Made by a program: the position numbers and the translations under genes. A stretch of 64,000 bases of DNA. Source: Phycisphaerales bacterium (GTDB lineage: Bacteria; Planctomycetota; Phycisphaerae; Phycisphaerales; UBA1924). Below, one piece after another: positions 21,719 to 29,354 of the stretch; within the stretch, counting starts at the first letter, position 1; each line of letters opens with the position of its first letter. The stretch spans positions 62,001-126,000 of the forward strand of contig JADLGW010000056.1 of the NCBI GenBank assembly GCA_020849105.1, in the 5' to 3' direction. The notes under the pieces are model-generated. The model made no database searches, was not told where the DNA came from, and saw only the letters and a program-made list of their open reading frames with translations.

Positions 21719-21772
21719 GTGAAGAAAATCCGCGAGGGGGGCTTATGCCCGCTGCGCCGGCGGCCGATCTAA
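21719..21772 (+). CDS. Possible 17-residue leader peptide
   Basis: GTG 21719 has a strong AAAGGAGAA six bases upstream and opens a 17-codon frame ending in TAA (VKKIREGGLCPLRRRPI). The ribosome site is better than that of the next gene, 80 bases downstream. A hairpin-forming region (GCCCGGG ... CCCGGGC, 21663-21701) precedes it. It could be a leader peptide for 21852-22100, or chance in GC-rich DNA. Confidence 0.25.
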   Translation: MKKIREGGLCPLRRRPI

Positions 21773-21851
21773 GGGGCACGGTCAAAGGCCCGGAGAAGCC
21801 CGGAGCCGTCTCGCGGGGAGTCCGCGAGCACGCAGAGAGAGGTCCATTCAG

Positions 21852-22100
21852 ATGAAGAACGAGGATACGAGGGTCGCCGCGCACCCGGTGCGCGCGGGGG
21901 GAAGGACGGATCGCGAAATCGCGGCGGCTCGGGCGATGCTGCACCGGCCGCAATCCGACCGGGATGCGGCGATCGAGGCCGCCGCATCAAGAGTCCTGGA
22001 GAGGCTTGCCCACCACAAGCCCCGGCGGGGGCTGGTCCGCACGGTCCTGCGCCCGCTGGTCCGGACGCTGCGCCGCACGCCCGGCACCGGGGTGCGGTGA
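21852..22100 (+). CDS. Small basic hypothetical protein
   Basis: 82 residues from ATG 21852, with a weak AGAGGT eight bases upstream. No family recognised. The sequence is rich in Arg and Ala; a helical segment (DREIAAARAMLHRPQSDRDA) is followed by a strongly basic tail (HHKPRRGLVRTVLRPLVRTL), which could bind nucleic acid or membranes. No signal peptide. It lies between the propeller gene and the FIST gene on the same strand. It could be a false ORF; the main support is a plausible start and a smooth fit between neighbours. Confidence 0.4.
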   Translation: MKNEDTRVAAHPVRAGGRTDREIAAARAMLHRPQSDRDAAIEAAASRVLERLAHHKPRRGLVRTVLRPLVRTLRRTPGTGVR

Positions 22101-22111
22101 ATCACCCGCGC

Positions 22112-22117
22112 TACAGT
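22112..22117 (+). promoter_or_regulatory. -10 box of probable leaderless FIST gene
   Basis: TACAGT ends five bases before GTG 22123, which is in frame with the FIST protein; no Shine-Dalgarno is present. This decides the start. Confidence 0.45.
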
Positions 22118-22122
22118 CGCGG

Positions 22123-23400
22123 GTGGACGCACCAGGGCCGTCAGCATCGACCGGGCTGATCCGGATGTCGGCGGGGCTGTCCGCACACGCCGACTCCGCG
22201 CGGGCCGCACGCGCCGCGGCGGCCCAGGCCGGAGAGGGGCTGGAGGGGCCGGCCGACCTGGCGCTGCTGTTCCTCTCGTCGCACCATGTGCCCGAGGCAC
22301 GCGCGGTGGTCAGGGCCGTGCGCGAGGAACTCCACCCGGCCACGCTGCTGGGCGTCAGCGCCGAGAGCGTACTGGCCGGCGCCGTCACCCCGGAAAGGAG
22401 CCCCGGAATATCGGTGCTCGCGGCGCGGATGCCCGGCGTCACCATCGTCCCCTTCACCAGCGACGATCTGATGCCCTACGCCGGTGACTCGCCGGAGGAC
22501 CTGCACAGGTTCGGCCGCGCCTTCGGCGTGGGGCCGGACGTGCGGGCGACGATCCTGCTGGCCGATCCGTTTTCTATCCCGCTGGGCGGCCTGCTGCCGG
22601 CCATGTCTCGCGCCACCGGGGAGGGTGGCGGCGTGATCCTGGGGGGACTGGCCTCCGCGGCGGCCGTGCCCGGTCGCAACGTGATGATCCTGGATGAGGA
22701 GATACGCCCGGAGGGCGCGGCCGGCGTCACGCTGCGCGGCGCGGTGCAGGTGGACGCGGTCGTCAGCCAGGGCTGCCGCGCGTTTGGCCCGAACTTTGTT
22801 GTCACCAGGTGCAAGCGCAACCTGATTCTGGAACTCGGAGGCCGTCCCGCGCTCGACGTGCTGCGGGAGGTCGCGGAGTCGCTGCCCGAGGGCGACAGGC
22901 CGCTCTTCGAGAGGGGCCTGTTCATCGGCCGCGTCGCCGACGAGTACCGCCGGCACTTTGGTCGCGGCGACTACCTGGTCCGCAACGTGGCGGGTATCGA
23001 CGAGGACGCGCGGGCGATTGCCGTCACGGAGGTCCTGCGCGTCGGCCAGACCGTCCGCTTCCACATGCCCGACCCGGAACTGGCGGAGACCGACCTGGCC
23101 ATGCTGCTGGACGCCCAGCAACTCCGCGGCCCGCCCGCCGGGGCGCTGCTGATCACCGGGACCGGTCGCGGGTCGGGCCTGTTCGGCCGTCCGGATGCGG
23201 ACGCTGCCGCGGTGCTGCACGCGTTTGGCACCAGCCCGCCGGGGGCCGACCTGGCCAAGAGCGGATCGGCCCTGATGGCAACCGAGGCGGCCCTGCCCCT
23301 TGCCGGTTTCTTCGCCGCGGCGGAGATCGGGCCGCTCGCCGGATCCAGTTACGTCCAGGGCCTCACGGCGTGCCTGGCGCTCTTCCGCGCCCCGGAATGA
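22123..23400 (+). CDS. FIST domain protein (FIST_N plus FIST_C)
   Basis: 425 residues starting at GTG 22123, chosen for the -10 box five bases upstream; ATG 22165 is an alternative. FIST is a small-ligand sensor domain found alone or attached to signalling domains. Seen here: LALLFLSSHHVPEA near residue 45, LLGVSAESVLAG near 76, GGLAS near 182, GAAGVTLRGAVQVDAVVSQG near 206, and a C-terminal FFAAAEIGPLAGSSY then GLTACLALFR that matches the usual FIST_C ending. No kinase, GGDEF or chemotaxis domain is attached, so any partner acts in trans. Ends seven bases from a convergent lipoprotein gene. Confidence 0.88.
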   Translation: MDAPGPSASTGLIRMSAGLSAHADSARAARAAAAQAGEGLEGPADLALLFLSSHHVPEARAVVRAVREELHPATLLGVSAESVLAGAVTPERSPGISVLAARMPGVTIVPFTSDDLMPYAGDSPEDLHRFGRAFGVGPDVRATILLADPFSIPLGGLLPAMSRATGEGGGVILGGLASAAAVPGRNVMILDEEIRPEGAAGVTLRGAVQVDAVVSQGCRAFGPNFVVTRCKRNLILELGGRPALDVLREVAESLPEGDRPLFERGLFIGRVADEYRRHFGRGDYLVRNVAGIDEDARAIAVTEVLRVGQTVRFHMPDPELAETDLAMLLDAQQLRGPPAGALLITGTGRGSGLFGRPDADAAAVLHAFGTSPPGADLAKSGSALMATEAALPLAGFFAAAEIGPLAGSSYVQGLTACLALFRAPE

Positions 23401-23406
23401 GCACCA

Positions 23407-23820
23407 TCAGGGGCCGGTGGTCACCGGCGGGATCGCCTGATCACCGGTGCGATAGATCGCGACGAACCGGTGGTTTTCGTCGGGGACCGTCATCTCGTTG
23501 GCCAGGTTGCCCCGCTCCTGCCCGAGCGGCATGAGCCGCCAGCGGAGCGTGTCCGGGCGATTGGGGTCGTTCTTCTTGTTCCTGTCCTTGTGGAACTGCA
23601 TGACCAGTTGCTGGCCCTGCGGGATATCAATCGACCAGATCACCTCTTTGGTGGTCCAGTCGCGCAGGACAACCGTCTGGGGGATTTCCGGTGTGCTGGG
23701 GTAGGTATACAGGTCGTTGGACGCCTCCTGCCCGCCCGGGCGGTAGCCCCAGTAGTTGCAGCCGGCGCCGAGGGAGACCCCGGCAAGGAGGAACAGGGCC
23801 GGAACGATTCTGCGGGTCAT
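23407..23820 (-). CDS. Small hypothetical lipoprotein
   Basis: 137 residues from ATG 23820, with TGGAG seven bases upstream. The N-terminus is a lipoprotein signal with the lipobox SLGAGC, so the mature protein begins at Cys21. The mature part has no known domain; PQTVVLRDWTTKEVIWSIDI and QQLVMQFHKD suggest an all-beta fold. Probably anchored in the outer membrane or periplasmic face. Convergent with the FIST gene and divergent from ispF, so monocistronic. Confidence 0.75.
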   Translation of the reverse strand: MTRRIVPALFLLAGVSLGAGCNYWGYRPGGQEASNDLYTYPSTPEIPQTVVLRDWTTKEVIWSIDIPQGQQLVMQFHKDRNKKNDPNRPDTLRWRLMPLGQERGNLANEMTVPDENHRFVAIYRTGDQAIPPVTTGP

Positions 23821-23876
23821 GCGGGACTCCAGAAGGTGCCAGGGACAGTACGGAAGTGTATCGTGCCGGGGTTCAT

Positions 23877-24419
23877 ATGAGCGAGAGCGCCAAATGGAAG
23901 GGTGGTCGGGGGGCAGGGGGGCCCGGGCTCCGGGTCGGGCACGGGTACGACCTGCACCGGATGGAACCGGCGGCCCCGGCCGGCGCGGGCAGGGCGCTGC
24001 GGCTGGGCGGCGTGTGTTTCCCGGGCGATTCGGGCCCCGTCGGGCACTCGGACGCGGATGTGCTCCTGCACGCGATTACGGACGCGCTGCTCGGTGCGAT
24101 CGGCCTCCCGGATATCGGCCAGATGTTCCCGGACACCGACCCGCGCTGGCGGGACGCGGACTCGGCCCTTTTCGTGCGAGAGGCCATGGCGAGGGTGCGC
24201 GAGGCCGGCTGGGAGGTTTTGAACCTGGACGCTACAGTGGTCGCCCAGCACCCGAAGATCGGGCCCCGGAAGGCGGAGTTGCGAGCAGCGCTCGCGCGCA
24301 TCCTGGGGGTCGACGACGCCCGGATCAACGTGAAGGGCAAGACGCACGAGGGCGTGGACGCCGTGGGCGAAGGACGGGCGATCGAGGCACACGCCGTTGT
24401 CCTGCTCGCTCACGCGTAG
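23877..24419 (+). CDS. ispF: 2-C-methyl-D-erythritol 2,4-cyclodiphosphate synthase
   Basis: Cyclises CDP-methylerythritol 2-phosphate in the MEP isoprenoid pathway, releasing CMP. 180 residues from ATG 23877. Zinc ligands are visible in GHGYDLHRM (Asp and His near 26-28) and GHSDADVLLHAITDALLGA (near 60). DIGQMFPDTDPRW and the C-terminal NVKGKTHEGVDAVGEGRAIEAHA are family signatures. It carries about 18 residues before the domain and a Pro/Ala-rich insertion between DLHRM and LGGVCFPG, making it somewhat longer than the usual ~160. No ispD is adjacent. No Shine-Dalgarno at the chosen start; an internal start is possible. Confidence 0.95.
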   Translation: MSESAKWKGGRGAGGPGLRVGHGYDLHRMEPAAPAGAGRALRLGGVCFPGDSGPVGHSDADVLLHAITDALLGAIGLPDIGQMFPDTDPRWRDADSALFVREAMARVREAGWEVLNLDATVVAQHPKIGPRKAELRAALARILGVDDARINVKGKTHEGVDAVGEGRAIEAHAVVLLAHA

Positions 24420-24494
24420 CCGATCGTGTCGTCGCGCCGGCCGCACGCCGCCTCCGGTGCCCTCTCGGCGCCGTGTTTGGCCCGCCGGCCCTGC

Positions 24495-24500
24495 TACTGT
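24495..24500 (+). promoter_or_regulatory. -10 box of probable leaderless AHSA1 gene
   Basis: TACTGT ends five bases before ATG 24506; no Shine-Dalgarno is present. Confidence 0.45.
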
Positions 24501-24505
24501 CCCGC

Positions 24506-24970
24506 ATGCCCTCCACCATCAGACTCCACCGCGTCATCAAGGCCCCGCCCGACCGACTCTTCCGCGCGTTCACGGACCCGCGGGCGCTGGTCAAGTGGAT
24601 GGCCCCGCACGGTTTCGTCGCGGAGGTCCACTCGATCGAGGCCAGGACCGGCGGCTCCTACCGCATGTCCTTCACGAACCTGGGCACCGGGCAGGGTCAC
24701 ACCTTCGGAGGCAAATACCTGGAAGTGAGACCCGGCGAACTCATCCGCCACACGGACGCGTTCGACGACCCGAGCCTCCCGGGCACGATGACCGTCTCCG
24801 TGACCTTCCGCAAGGTGACGTTCGGCGCCCCCGGCCCCGCCTGCACCTGCACCGAACTCGGCATTGTCCAGGAAGGTATCCCCGACCTGATCCCCGCGGA
24901 GATGTGCTACCTGGGCTGGCAGGAGTCGCTCGCGCTGCTCACAGCGCTCGTCGAGCCCGAAATCCCGTAG
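24506..24970 (+). CDS. SRPBCC/AHSA1-family protein
   Basis: 154 residues. The START-like (Bet v 1) fold of the AHSA1 family is recognised from RVIKAPPDRLFRAFTDPRAL and KWMAPHGFVAEVHSIEARTGG near the N-terminus and CYLGWQESLALLTALVEPEI at the C-terminus. Members bind hydrophobic ligands or act on Hsp90 in eukaryotes; bacterial functions are mostly unknown. The start ATG 24506 follows a -10 box by five bases, indicating a leaderless mRNA. Single gene, convergent with sixA. Confidence 0.85.
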   Translation: MPSTIRLHRVIKAPPDRLFRAFTDPRALVKWMAPHGFVAEVHSIEARTGGSYRMSFTNLGTGQGHTFGGKYLEVRPGELIRHTDAFDDPSLPGTMTVSVTFRKVTFGAPGPACTCTELGIVQEGIPDLIPAEMCYLGWQESLALLTALVEPEIP

Positions 24971-24991
24971 CGGGCTCCGGCTGATTCCACC

Positions 24992-25456
24992 TCAGCCGGG
25001 CATCCGCAGCACTTCCACCAACCGTGTGCCGCCGGCATCAATATCAACCGCCGCCGCCTGACCCGTCTGCATTGAGATATCGGCGCCGGCCAGCCGCGAC
25101 GCCAGCACGCTGATCTGCGGGTTATGCCCGACGAGCGCCAGCGCACCGGCATCCCCGCGCTTGGCACGGGCCGCCACGATCTCGATCACCTCGTCGTCGC
25201 GCCCGGAGTTCTCCAGGAGCGGCTCGCCCCGCATCTCGCAGCCGATCCCCTCCCGGATCAGTTCGGCCGTACGCCGCGCCCGCGCGATGCGGCTGGCGAG
25301 GATGAGCCGCGGCCGCTCGCCGCCCGGCGCCTCCCCCAGCCGCACCGCAAGCCACCTGGCCTGCTCCTCCCCATGCCCCACCAGAAGCCGGTCGGCATCC
25401 CGGCCGGACTGCGACTTGTCCTCGGCTTTCCCGTGACGGATCAGGTACACGCGCAT
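24992..25456 (-). CDS. sixA: Phosphohistidine phosphatase SixA
   Basis: Histidine-phosphatase superfamily member that removes phosphate from His in phosphotransfer proteins. 154 residues from ATG 25456, the first codon of the conserved MRVYLIRHGKAED block, where the catalytic RHG His lies. LILASRIARARRTAELI (substrate pocket) and ALVGHNPQISVLASRL (second catalytic His) follow. Length matches SixA, which has no extra domains. An upstream extension to 25600 exists in the frame but has no family support. Divergent from the rfbA-like gene across 76 bases. Confidence 0.9.
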   Translation of the reverse strand: MRVYLIRHGKAEDKSQSGRDADRLLVGHGEEQARWLAVRLGEAPGGERPRLILASRIARARRTAELIREGIGCEMRGEPLLENSGRDDEVIEIVAARAKRGDAGALALVGHNPQISVLASRLAGADISMQTGQAAAVDIDAGGTRLVEVLRMPG

Positions 25457-25520
25457 GACCTGATGATTCCACCCTCCCGAGCATGGTGCCAGCCGGTGCG
25501 ACCCGACCGGCCCCCCTGCG

Positions 25521-25526
25521 TACTGT
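25521..25526 (+). promoter_or_regulatory. -10 box of probable leaderless rfbA-like gene
   Basis: TACTGT ends six bases before ATG 25533; no Shine-Dalgarno is present. Confidence 0.45.
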
Positions 25527-25532
25527 TTGCCC

Positions 25533-26318
25533 ATGAAGGGCGTCATCCTCGCGGGCGGTCTCGGTTCGCGGCTGCGGCCGCTGACGCTGGTCACCAACAA
25601 GCACCTGCTGCCGGTGTACGACCAGCCGATGATCTACTACCCGGTGAAGTGCCTGGTGAACGCCGGGATCACGGACATCATCGTCGTGACGGGCGGCGAG
25701 CACGCCGGGGACTTCCTGAAACTGCTCAAGAACGGGAAGCACCTGGGTGTGCGGCACCTGGAGTACGCGTACCAGGAGGGCGAGGGCGGGATCGCCGATG
25801 CCCTGAAACTGGCCGAGGAGTTCGCCGACGGCGAGAAGGTGTGCGTCGTGCTGGGCGACAACATCATCGAGAAGAACATCCGGCGGGCGGCGGGGGACTT
25901 CTTCACGCAGCGGTCGGGGGCGAAGTTGCTTTTGAAGGAGGTGCCGGACCCGCAGCGGTTCGGCGTGGCGAAGTTCAAGGACGACAAGCCGGGGGGCCCG
26001 ATCGCCGAGTTCATCGAGAAGCCGCAGAACCCGCCGTCGAACCTGGCCGTCATCGGGATCTATTTCTACGACTTCGACGTGTTCGAGATCTGCAAGACCC
26101 TGAAGCCCAGCGGGCGGGGTGAACTGGAGATCACGGACGTCAACAATGCGTACCTCCAGCGCGGCGACCTGACCTACGACATCCTGGACGGCTGGTGGAC
26201 CGATGCCGGGACGTTTGACAGCCTGATCCGGGCGGCGAACCTTGTGACGGAAGGTGGGGCGAACCGGGTGGACCCCGACCCCGCCCGGAAGCCCGCCCGG
26301 CAGGGTGCGACCGCGTAG
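25533..26318 (+). CDS. rfbA: Glucose-1-phosphate thymidylyltransferase-like nucleotidyltransferase
   Basis: Converts dTTP and glucose-1-phosphate to dTDP-glucose for deoxysugar or O-antigen synthesis. 261 residues. The N-terminal signature [16 protein letters not shown], then [16 protein letters not shown] and VLGDNIIE (metal-binding Asp), identify the sugar nucleotidyltransferase fold; [19 protein letters not shown] and [17 protein letters not shown] match the short RmlA form. Start at ATG 25533 rather than TTG 25527, because the -10 box sits six bases upstream of it. The C-terminal ~20 residues are a non-conserved tail. No rmlBCD genes are adjacent. Confidence 0.92.
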   Translation: MKGVILAGGLGSRLRPLTLVTNKHLLPVYDQPMIYYPVKCLVNAGITDIIVVTGGEHAGDFLKLLKNGKHLGVRHLEYAYQEGEGGIADALKLAEEFADGEKVCVVLGDNIIEKNIRRAAGDFFTQRSGAKLLLKEVPDPQRFGVAKFKDDKPGGPIAEFIEKPQNPPSNLAVIGIYFYDFDVFEICKTLKPSGRGELEITDVNNAYLQRGDLTYDILDGWWTDAGTFDSLIRAANLVTEGGANRVDPDPARKPARQGATA

Positions 26319-26356
26319 GGGTGCTCCCCACACGGGTGGAATCGGCATCGCCGCTC

Positions 26357-26385
26357 TGGAGAGCGGTGCCGTCCCGGTCTACACT
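26357..26385 (+). promoter_or_regulatory. Promoter of rpsL-rpsG
   Basis: TGGAGA (26357-26362), 17 bases, TACACT (26380-26385), 28 bases before the rpsL ATG. The TGGA-type -35 resembles those of the prepilin-type genes. Confidence 0.55.
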
Positions 26386-26413
26386 ACGGGCCCGTTTTCG
26401 GACAAGAGGTAGC

Positions 26414-26788
26414 ATGCCGACGATCAACCAACTGATCCGCAAGCCCCGTATCAACCAGGCGTCCAAGTCGCGCGTCCGCGACCTGGACAAGAGCCCTCAG
26501 AAGAAGGGCGTGTGCCTCATCGTCAAGACGATGACGCCCAAGAAGCCCAACTCCGCGCTGCGAAAGGTGGCCAAGGTCCGCCTCTCAAACGGCAAGGAGA
26601 TCACGGCGTACATCGGGGGTGAGGGGCACAATCTCCAGGAGCACTCGATCGTCCTGGTGCGCGGCGGGCGCGTGCGCGACCTGCCCGGCGTGCGGTACCA
26701 CGTTGTCCGCGGGTCACTGGACTGCCTCGGCGTTGAGAAACGCAAGAAGGGCCGGAGCAAGTACGGGGCGAAGCGGGGGAAGGCGTAG
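26414..26788 (+). CDS. rpsL: 30S ribosomal protein S12
   Basis: Decoding-centre protein, 124 residues, collinear with E. coli S12. [12 protein letters not shown] opens it, and [20 protein letters not shown] and [11 protein letters not shown] are conserved. Lys43 of the first streptomycin-sensitive loop is retained, but the second loop reads GGRVRDLPG, so residue 88 is Arg where E. coli has Lys. K88R is a known streptomycin-resistance substitution. Asp89, the usual methylthiolation site, is present. The start is ATG 26414 with AGAGG upstream. rpsG follows, but fusA and tuf do not, so the str operon is truncated here. Confidence 0.98.
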   Translation: MPTINQLIRKPRINQASKSRVRDLDKSPQKKGVCLIVKTMTPKKPNSALRKVAKVRLSNGKEITAYIGGEGHNLQEHSIVLVRGGRVRDLPGVRYHVVRGSLDCLGVEKRKKGRSKYGAKRGKA

Positions 26789-26796
26789 GTAGGTGG

Positions 26797-26864
26797 GTCG
26801 GCTCTCCGAGCCGACGTTGAGATCGAACCAGGCAAGTAATCCGTCGGCAGGCGGGACGCCTGCC
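26797..26864 (+). repeat. Paired stem-loop repeat in rpsL-rpsG spacer
   Basis: Stem-loop 1: GTCGGCT-CTCCG-AGCCGAC (26797-26815). Stem-loop 2: GGCAGGCG-GGA-CGCCTGCC (26846-26864), followed by CCAC. A matching pair with changed stems lies at 38424-38462. Confidence 0.6.
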
Positions 26865-26915
26865 CCACGCGGGTGAACGAGGCCGCGAGAGCGGCGGATG
26901 AGCCAGGAGCAGACG

Positions 26916-27410
26916 ATGGCCGGTCGAATCACGCGTTCCGAGCAGCAGCTTCGCCCCGACCCCCGGTTCGGCGACAAGACGCTCAGCAAGTTCATCAACT
27001 GCATCATGTGGGACGGCCAGAAGGCCCCTGCCCAGCGGGTGATGTACGACGCGATGGAGAACATCGACGGCCGCCTGGCCAAGGAGACCAGCCCCGAAGC
27101 CCCCAAGACATCGCTGGAACTCTTCCACCGCGCGATCGAGAACGTCAAGCCCTTCGTCGAGGTGCGATCGAAGCGCATCGGCGGGGCCAACTACCAGGTT
27201 CCGATGCAGGTCAACCGTCGCCGCCAGCAGTCGCTGGCCTTCCGCTGGATCATCGAGGCCGCCCGCGGCGAGAAGGGCCGCCCGATGTCCGGTCGCCTGG
27301 CCGACGAGTTGTACAACGCCGCCCGGGCCGAGGGCAAGGCGATGGCGACCCGCGACCAGGTCCACCGCATGGCCGAGGCCAACAAGGCCTTCGCCCACTT
27401 CGCGAACTAG
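26916..27410 (+). CDS. rpsG: 30S ribosomal protein S7
   Basis: Assembly-nucleating protein that binds the 3' major domain of 16S rRNA. 164 residues from ATG 26916; this start has AGGAG six bases upstream, while ATG 26898 (six codons earlier) has none. Conserved blocks: RPDPRFGDKTLSKFINCIM near the N-terminus, NVKPFVEVRSKRIGGANYQVP (rRNA and mRNA contact) and RWIIEAARG. The C-terminus is HRMAEANKAFAHFAN. Co-transcribed with rpsL across a 127-base spacer that contains two stem-loops. The following gene is thiF with its own -10 box rather than fusA. Confidence 0.97.
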   Translation: MAGRITRSEQQLRPDPRFGDKTLSKFINCIMWDGQKAPAQRVMYDAMENIDGRLAKETSPEAPKTSLELFHRAIENVKPFVEVRSKRIGGANYQVPMQVNRRRQQSLAFRWIIEAARGEKGRPMSGRLADELYNAARAEGKAMATRDQVHRMAEANKAFAHFAN

Positions 27411-27528
27411 GCCCCGGGTGCCGCCGCTCGCCGGCGTTGCAGCGCGGCGGTGTGTATCGAAGTCGCAGCACCGATTTCGAGGGCGCAGCACTGCTGCGCT
27501 CGGGGACTCTCGAGCAGCGGCACCCTTC

Positions 27529-27534
27529 TACGCT
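27529..27534 (+). promoter_or_regulatory. -10 box of probable leaderless thiF
   Basis: TACGCT ends five bases before GTG 27540; no Shine-Dalgarno is present. Confidence 0.45.
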
Positions 27535-27539
27535 TGCCC

Positions 27540-28586
27540 GTGACCGATCTCGACCGCTACCACCGCCAGATGCTTCTCCCCGGGATTGGGGAGGAGGGGC
27601 AGCGGCGGTTGCTCGCGGCTACGGCGGTGGTGGTGGGGTGCGGGGCTCTGGGGTGTGCGTCCGCCGATCTGCTGGCGAGGGCGGGCGTCGGCCGGCTCAT
27701 CCTTATTGACCGCGACGTGGTCGAGCCGACCAACCTCCAGCGGCAGTCCCTCTTCGACGAGCGTGACGCGTCCGAAGGACTGCCGAAGGCGGAGGCGGCG
27801 CGGCGGCGGCTCGCGGCGGTGAACTCGGGGATCGTGATCCGGGCGCACGTCGCCGACCTGCACGCCGCGAACGCGGAGGACCTGCTGGATGGGGCCGGCG
27901 TGATCGTGGACGGGACGGACAACTTCGGGACTCGGTACCTGCTGGGCGACGTGTCCGTCAAACGCGGCGTGGCGTACTGCTACGGCGGCGTGGTCGGCAC
28001 TCGTGGGTTGCAGGCGACGTTCGTCCCCGGGCGGACCGGGTGCCTGCGCTGCGTGTTTGAGGCGCCGCCGCCGGCCGGAAGCACGCCGACGTGCGACACA
28101 GCCGGTGTGCTGGCGCCGGTCGTGCAGATCGTCGCGGCTTGCCAGGCGGCCGACGCGCTCAAGGTGCTGCTGGGAAGGCTGGACCTGCTCTCGGGCACGA
28201 TGCTCGACATGGACCTGTGGGCGAACCAGCGGCGGCGGATCGATGTCGGCGGGCCGCGCCCGGGATGCCCGTGCTGCGCCGAGCGGCGGTTCGAGTTTCT
28301 TGCCGGAGAGCGGGGGGGGCTTGCGACCTCGCTCTGCGGGCGGCACGCGGTGCAGGTGCGCCCGCCGGAAGGGGCGCGGCTGGACCTGCCGGGGCTCGCG
28401 AGGCGGCTGGCGCCGCACGGGGCCTTTACGACAACGATGTTCCTGGTCCGCGGCGTGCTGAGGGGTGAGCGGGGCGAGGACGGGCCGTTGGGGTTGACCG
28501 TATTCTCCGATGGACGGGCGCTCGTCCACGGGACGGACAGGCCGGAGGTCGCGCGGGGGGTGTACGCGCGCTACGTCGGCGTATGA
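27540..28586 (+). CDS. thiF: ThiF/MoeB-family adenylyltransferase
   Basis: E1-like enzyme that adenylates the C-terminal Gly of a sulfur-carrier protein (ThiS or MoaD). 348 residues from GTG 27540. Visible: RYHRQMLLPGIG at the N-terminus, nucleotide-binding VVGCGALGCASADLLARAGVG near residue 35, the R-finger region NLQRQSLF near 70, GTDNFGTR near 125, two CxxC pairs for zinc (CLRC near 170, CPCC near 245), and TCDTAGVLAPVV near 185 with a candidate catalytic Cys. The ~100-residue tail with TSLCGRHAVQVRPP and DGRALVHGTD resembles Bacillus-type ThiF rather than MoeB. No thiS, thiG or thiH is nearby. Confidence 0.88.
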   Translation: MTDLDRYHRQMLLPGIGEEGQRRLLAATAVVVGCGALGCASADLLARAGVGRLILIDRDVVEPTNLQRQSLFDERDASEGLPKAEAARRRLAAVNSGIVIRAHVADLHAANAEDLLDGAGVIVDGTDNFGTRYLLGDVSVKRGVAYCYGGVVGTRGLQATFVPGRTGCLRCVFEAPPPAGSTPTCDTAGVLAPVVQIVAACQAADALKVLLGRLDLLSGTMLDMDLWANQRRRIDVGGPRPGCPCCAERRFEFLAGERGGLATSLCGRHAVQVRPPEGARLDLPGLARRLAPHGAFTTTMFLVRGVLRGERGEDGPLGLTVFSDGRALVHGTDRPEVARGVYARYVGV

Positions 28587-28589
28587 TCG

Positions 28590-28752
28590 CGAAGAGAACG
28601 CGGAGGTCACAGAGGGCGCAGGGGCACGCGGCGAAGACAAAGAACTTGAACGCGAAGGTCGCGAAAGAAGAGAGAGAAGGCCATTTGAGGTCTCGTTCAA
28701 GTGTTTTCTATTCTCCTTCGCGTTCAGGGTTTCTTCCTCGGCGTTCTCTTCG
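28590..28752 (+). repeat. Imperfect long inverted repeat between thiF and DinB-like gene
   Basis: Outer arms 28590-28606 and 28736-28752 match at 16 of 17 bases when one is reversed (CGAAGAGAACGC core). Inner arms 28647-28658 and 28715-28726 match over 12 bases (TGAACGCGAAGG). Base composition is visibly lower in GC than in the flanking genes. Confidence 0.6.
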
Positions 28753-28770
28753 AACAGGAGAAAGGGACAC

Positions 28771-29292
28771 ATGGGTCACACGGCAAACATGATCGTCAGC
28801 GGGCTCCGCATGTCGGTGCGGATGGCCGAGATGCAACTGAAAGAGGTGAAGCCCGAGCAGTTCGCCCGCAAGGTGAGTATTGGCGGGCGCGTGATCGACT
28901 CGAACCATCCGGCATTCGTGTACGGGCACCTGTCGACCTACCCCTTCGGTGCAGGCCAGGCCGCGGGCTTCGTGGTGCCGCCTGTGCCGGCGGGATTTGC
29001 GGACCTGTTCCCGGCCGGCAAGGAGTGCCGCGACGACCCGGAGCGGACGATCTATCCGGCGATGGATGTCATCACGAAGTACTTCTTTGAGGCCCACAGG
29101 GCGGCCGAAGCGGGGTTGGTCGCGCTCTCCGACGAGAAACTGGCGGGGCCAAACCCGCGCGAGGGGCGCATGAAGGAGATGTTCCCGACGCTGGGCGGCC
29201 TGCTGATGTTCTATCTCACGAGCCACCCGATGCTGCACCTGGGGCAGGTGAGCGCGTGGCGGCGGGGGATGGGGCTTGGGCCGGTGATGTAG
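28771..29292 (+). CDS. DinB-like putative metalloenzyme
   Basis: 173 residues from ATG 28771, with GGAGAAAGG upstream. The DinB/YfiT-like four-helix bundle is suggested by two His positions in the expected places: HPAFVYGHLSTY near residue 46 and SHPMLHLGQVSAWRR near the C-terminus, with a possible third ligand in FFEAHRAAEAG. Family members bind a divalent metal and often act in thiol-dependent transfer reactions; substrate here unknown. The gene follows thiF across a repeat-containing spacer. Confidence 0.75.
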   Translation: MGHTANMIVSGLRMSVRMAEMQLKEVKPEQFARKVSIGGRVIDSNHPAFVYGHLSTYPFGAGQAAGFVVPPVPAGFADLFPAGKECRDDPERTIYPAMDVITKYFFEAHRAAEAGLVALSDEKLAGPNPREGRMKEMFPTLGGLLMFYLTSHPMLHLGQVSAWRRGMGLGPVM

Positions 29293-29340
29293 ACAGGGGA
29301 GCGACTTAACGCCGGCCTGCCCGGTCGCCGGAGAGGGTCG

Positions 29341-29346
29341 TATGAT
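29341..29346 (+). promoter_or_regulatory. -10 box TATGAT before 29355 gene
   Basis: TATGAT ends eight bases before ATG 29355. The predicted transcription start is at or just before the start codon. Confidence 0.4.
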
Positions 29347-29354
29347 GCTTCTGC

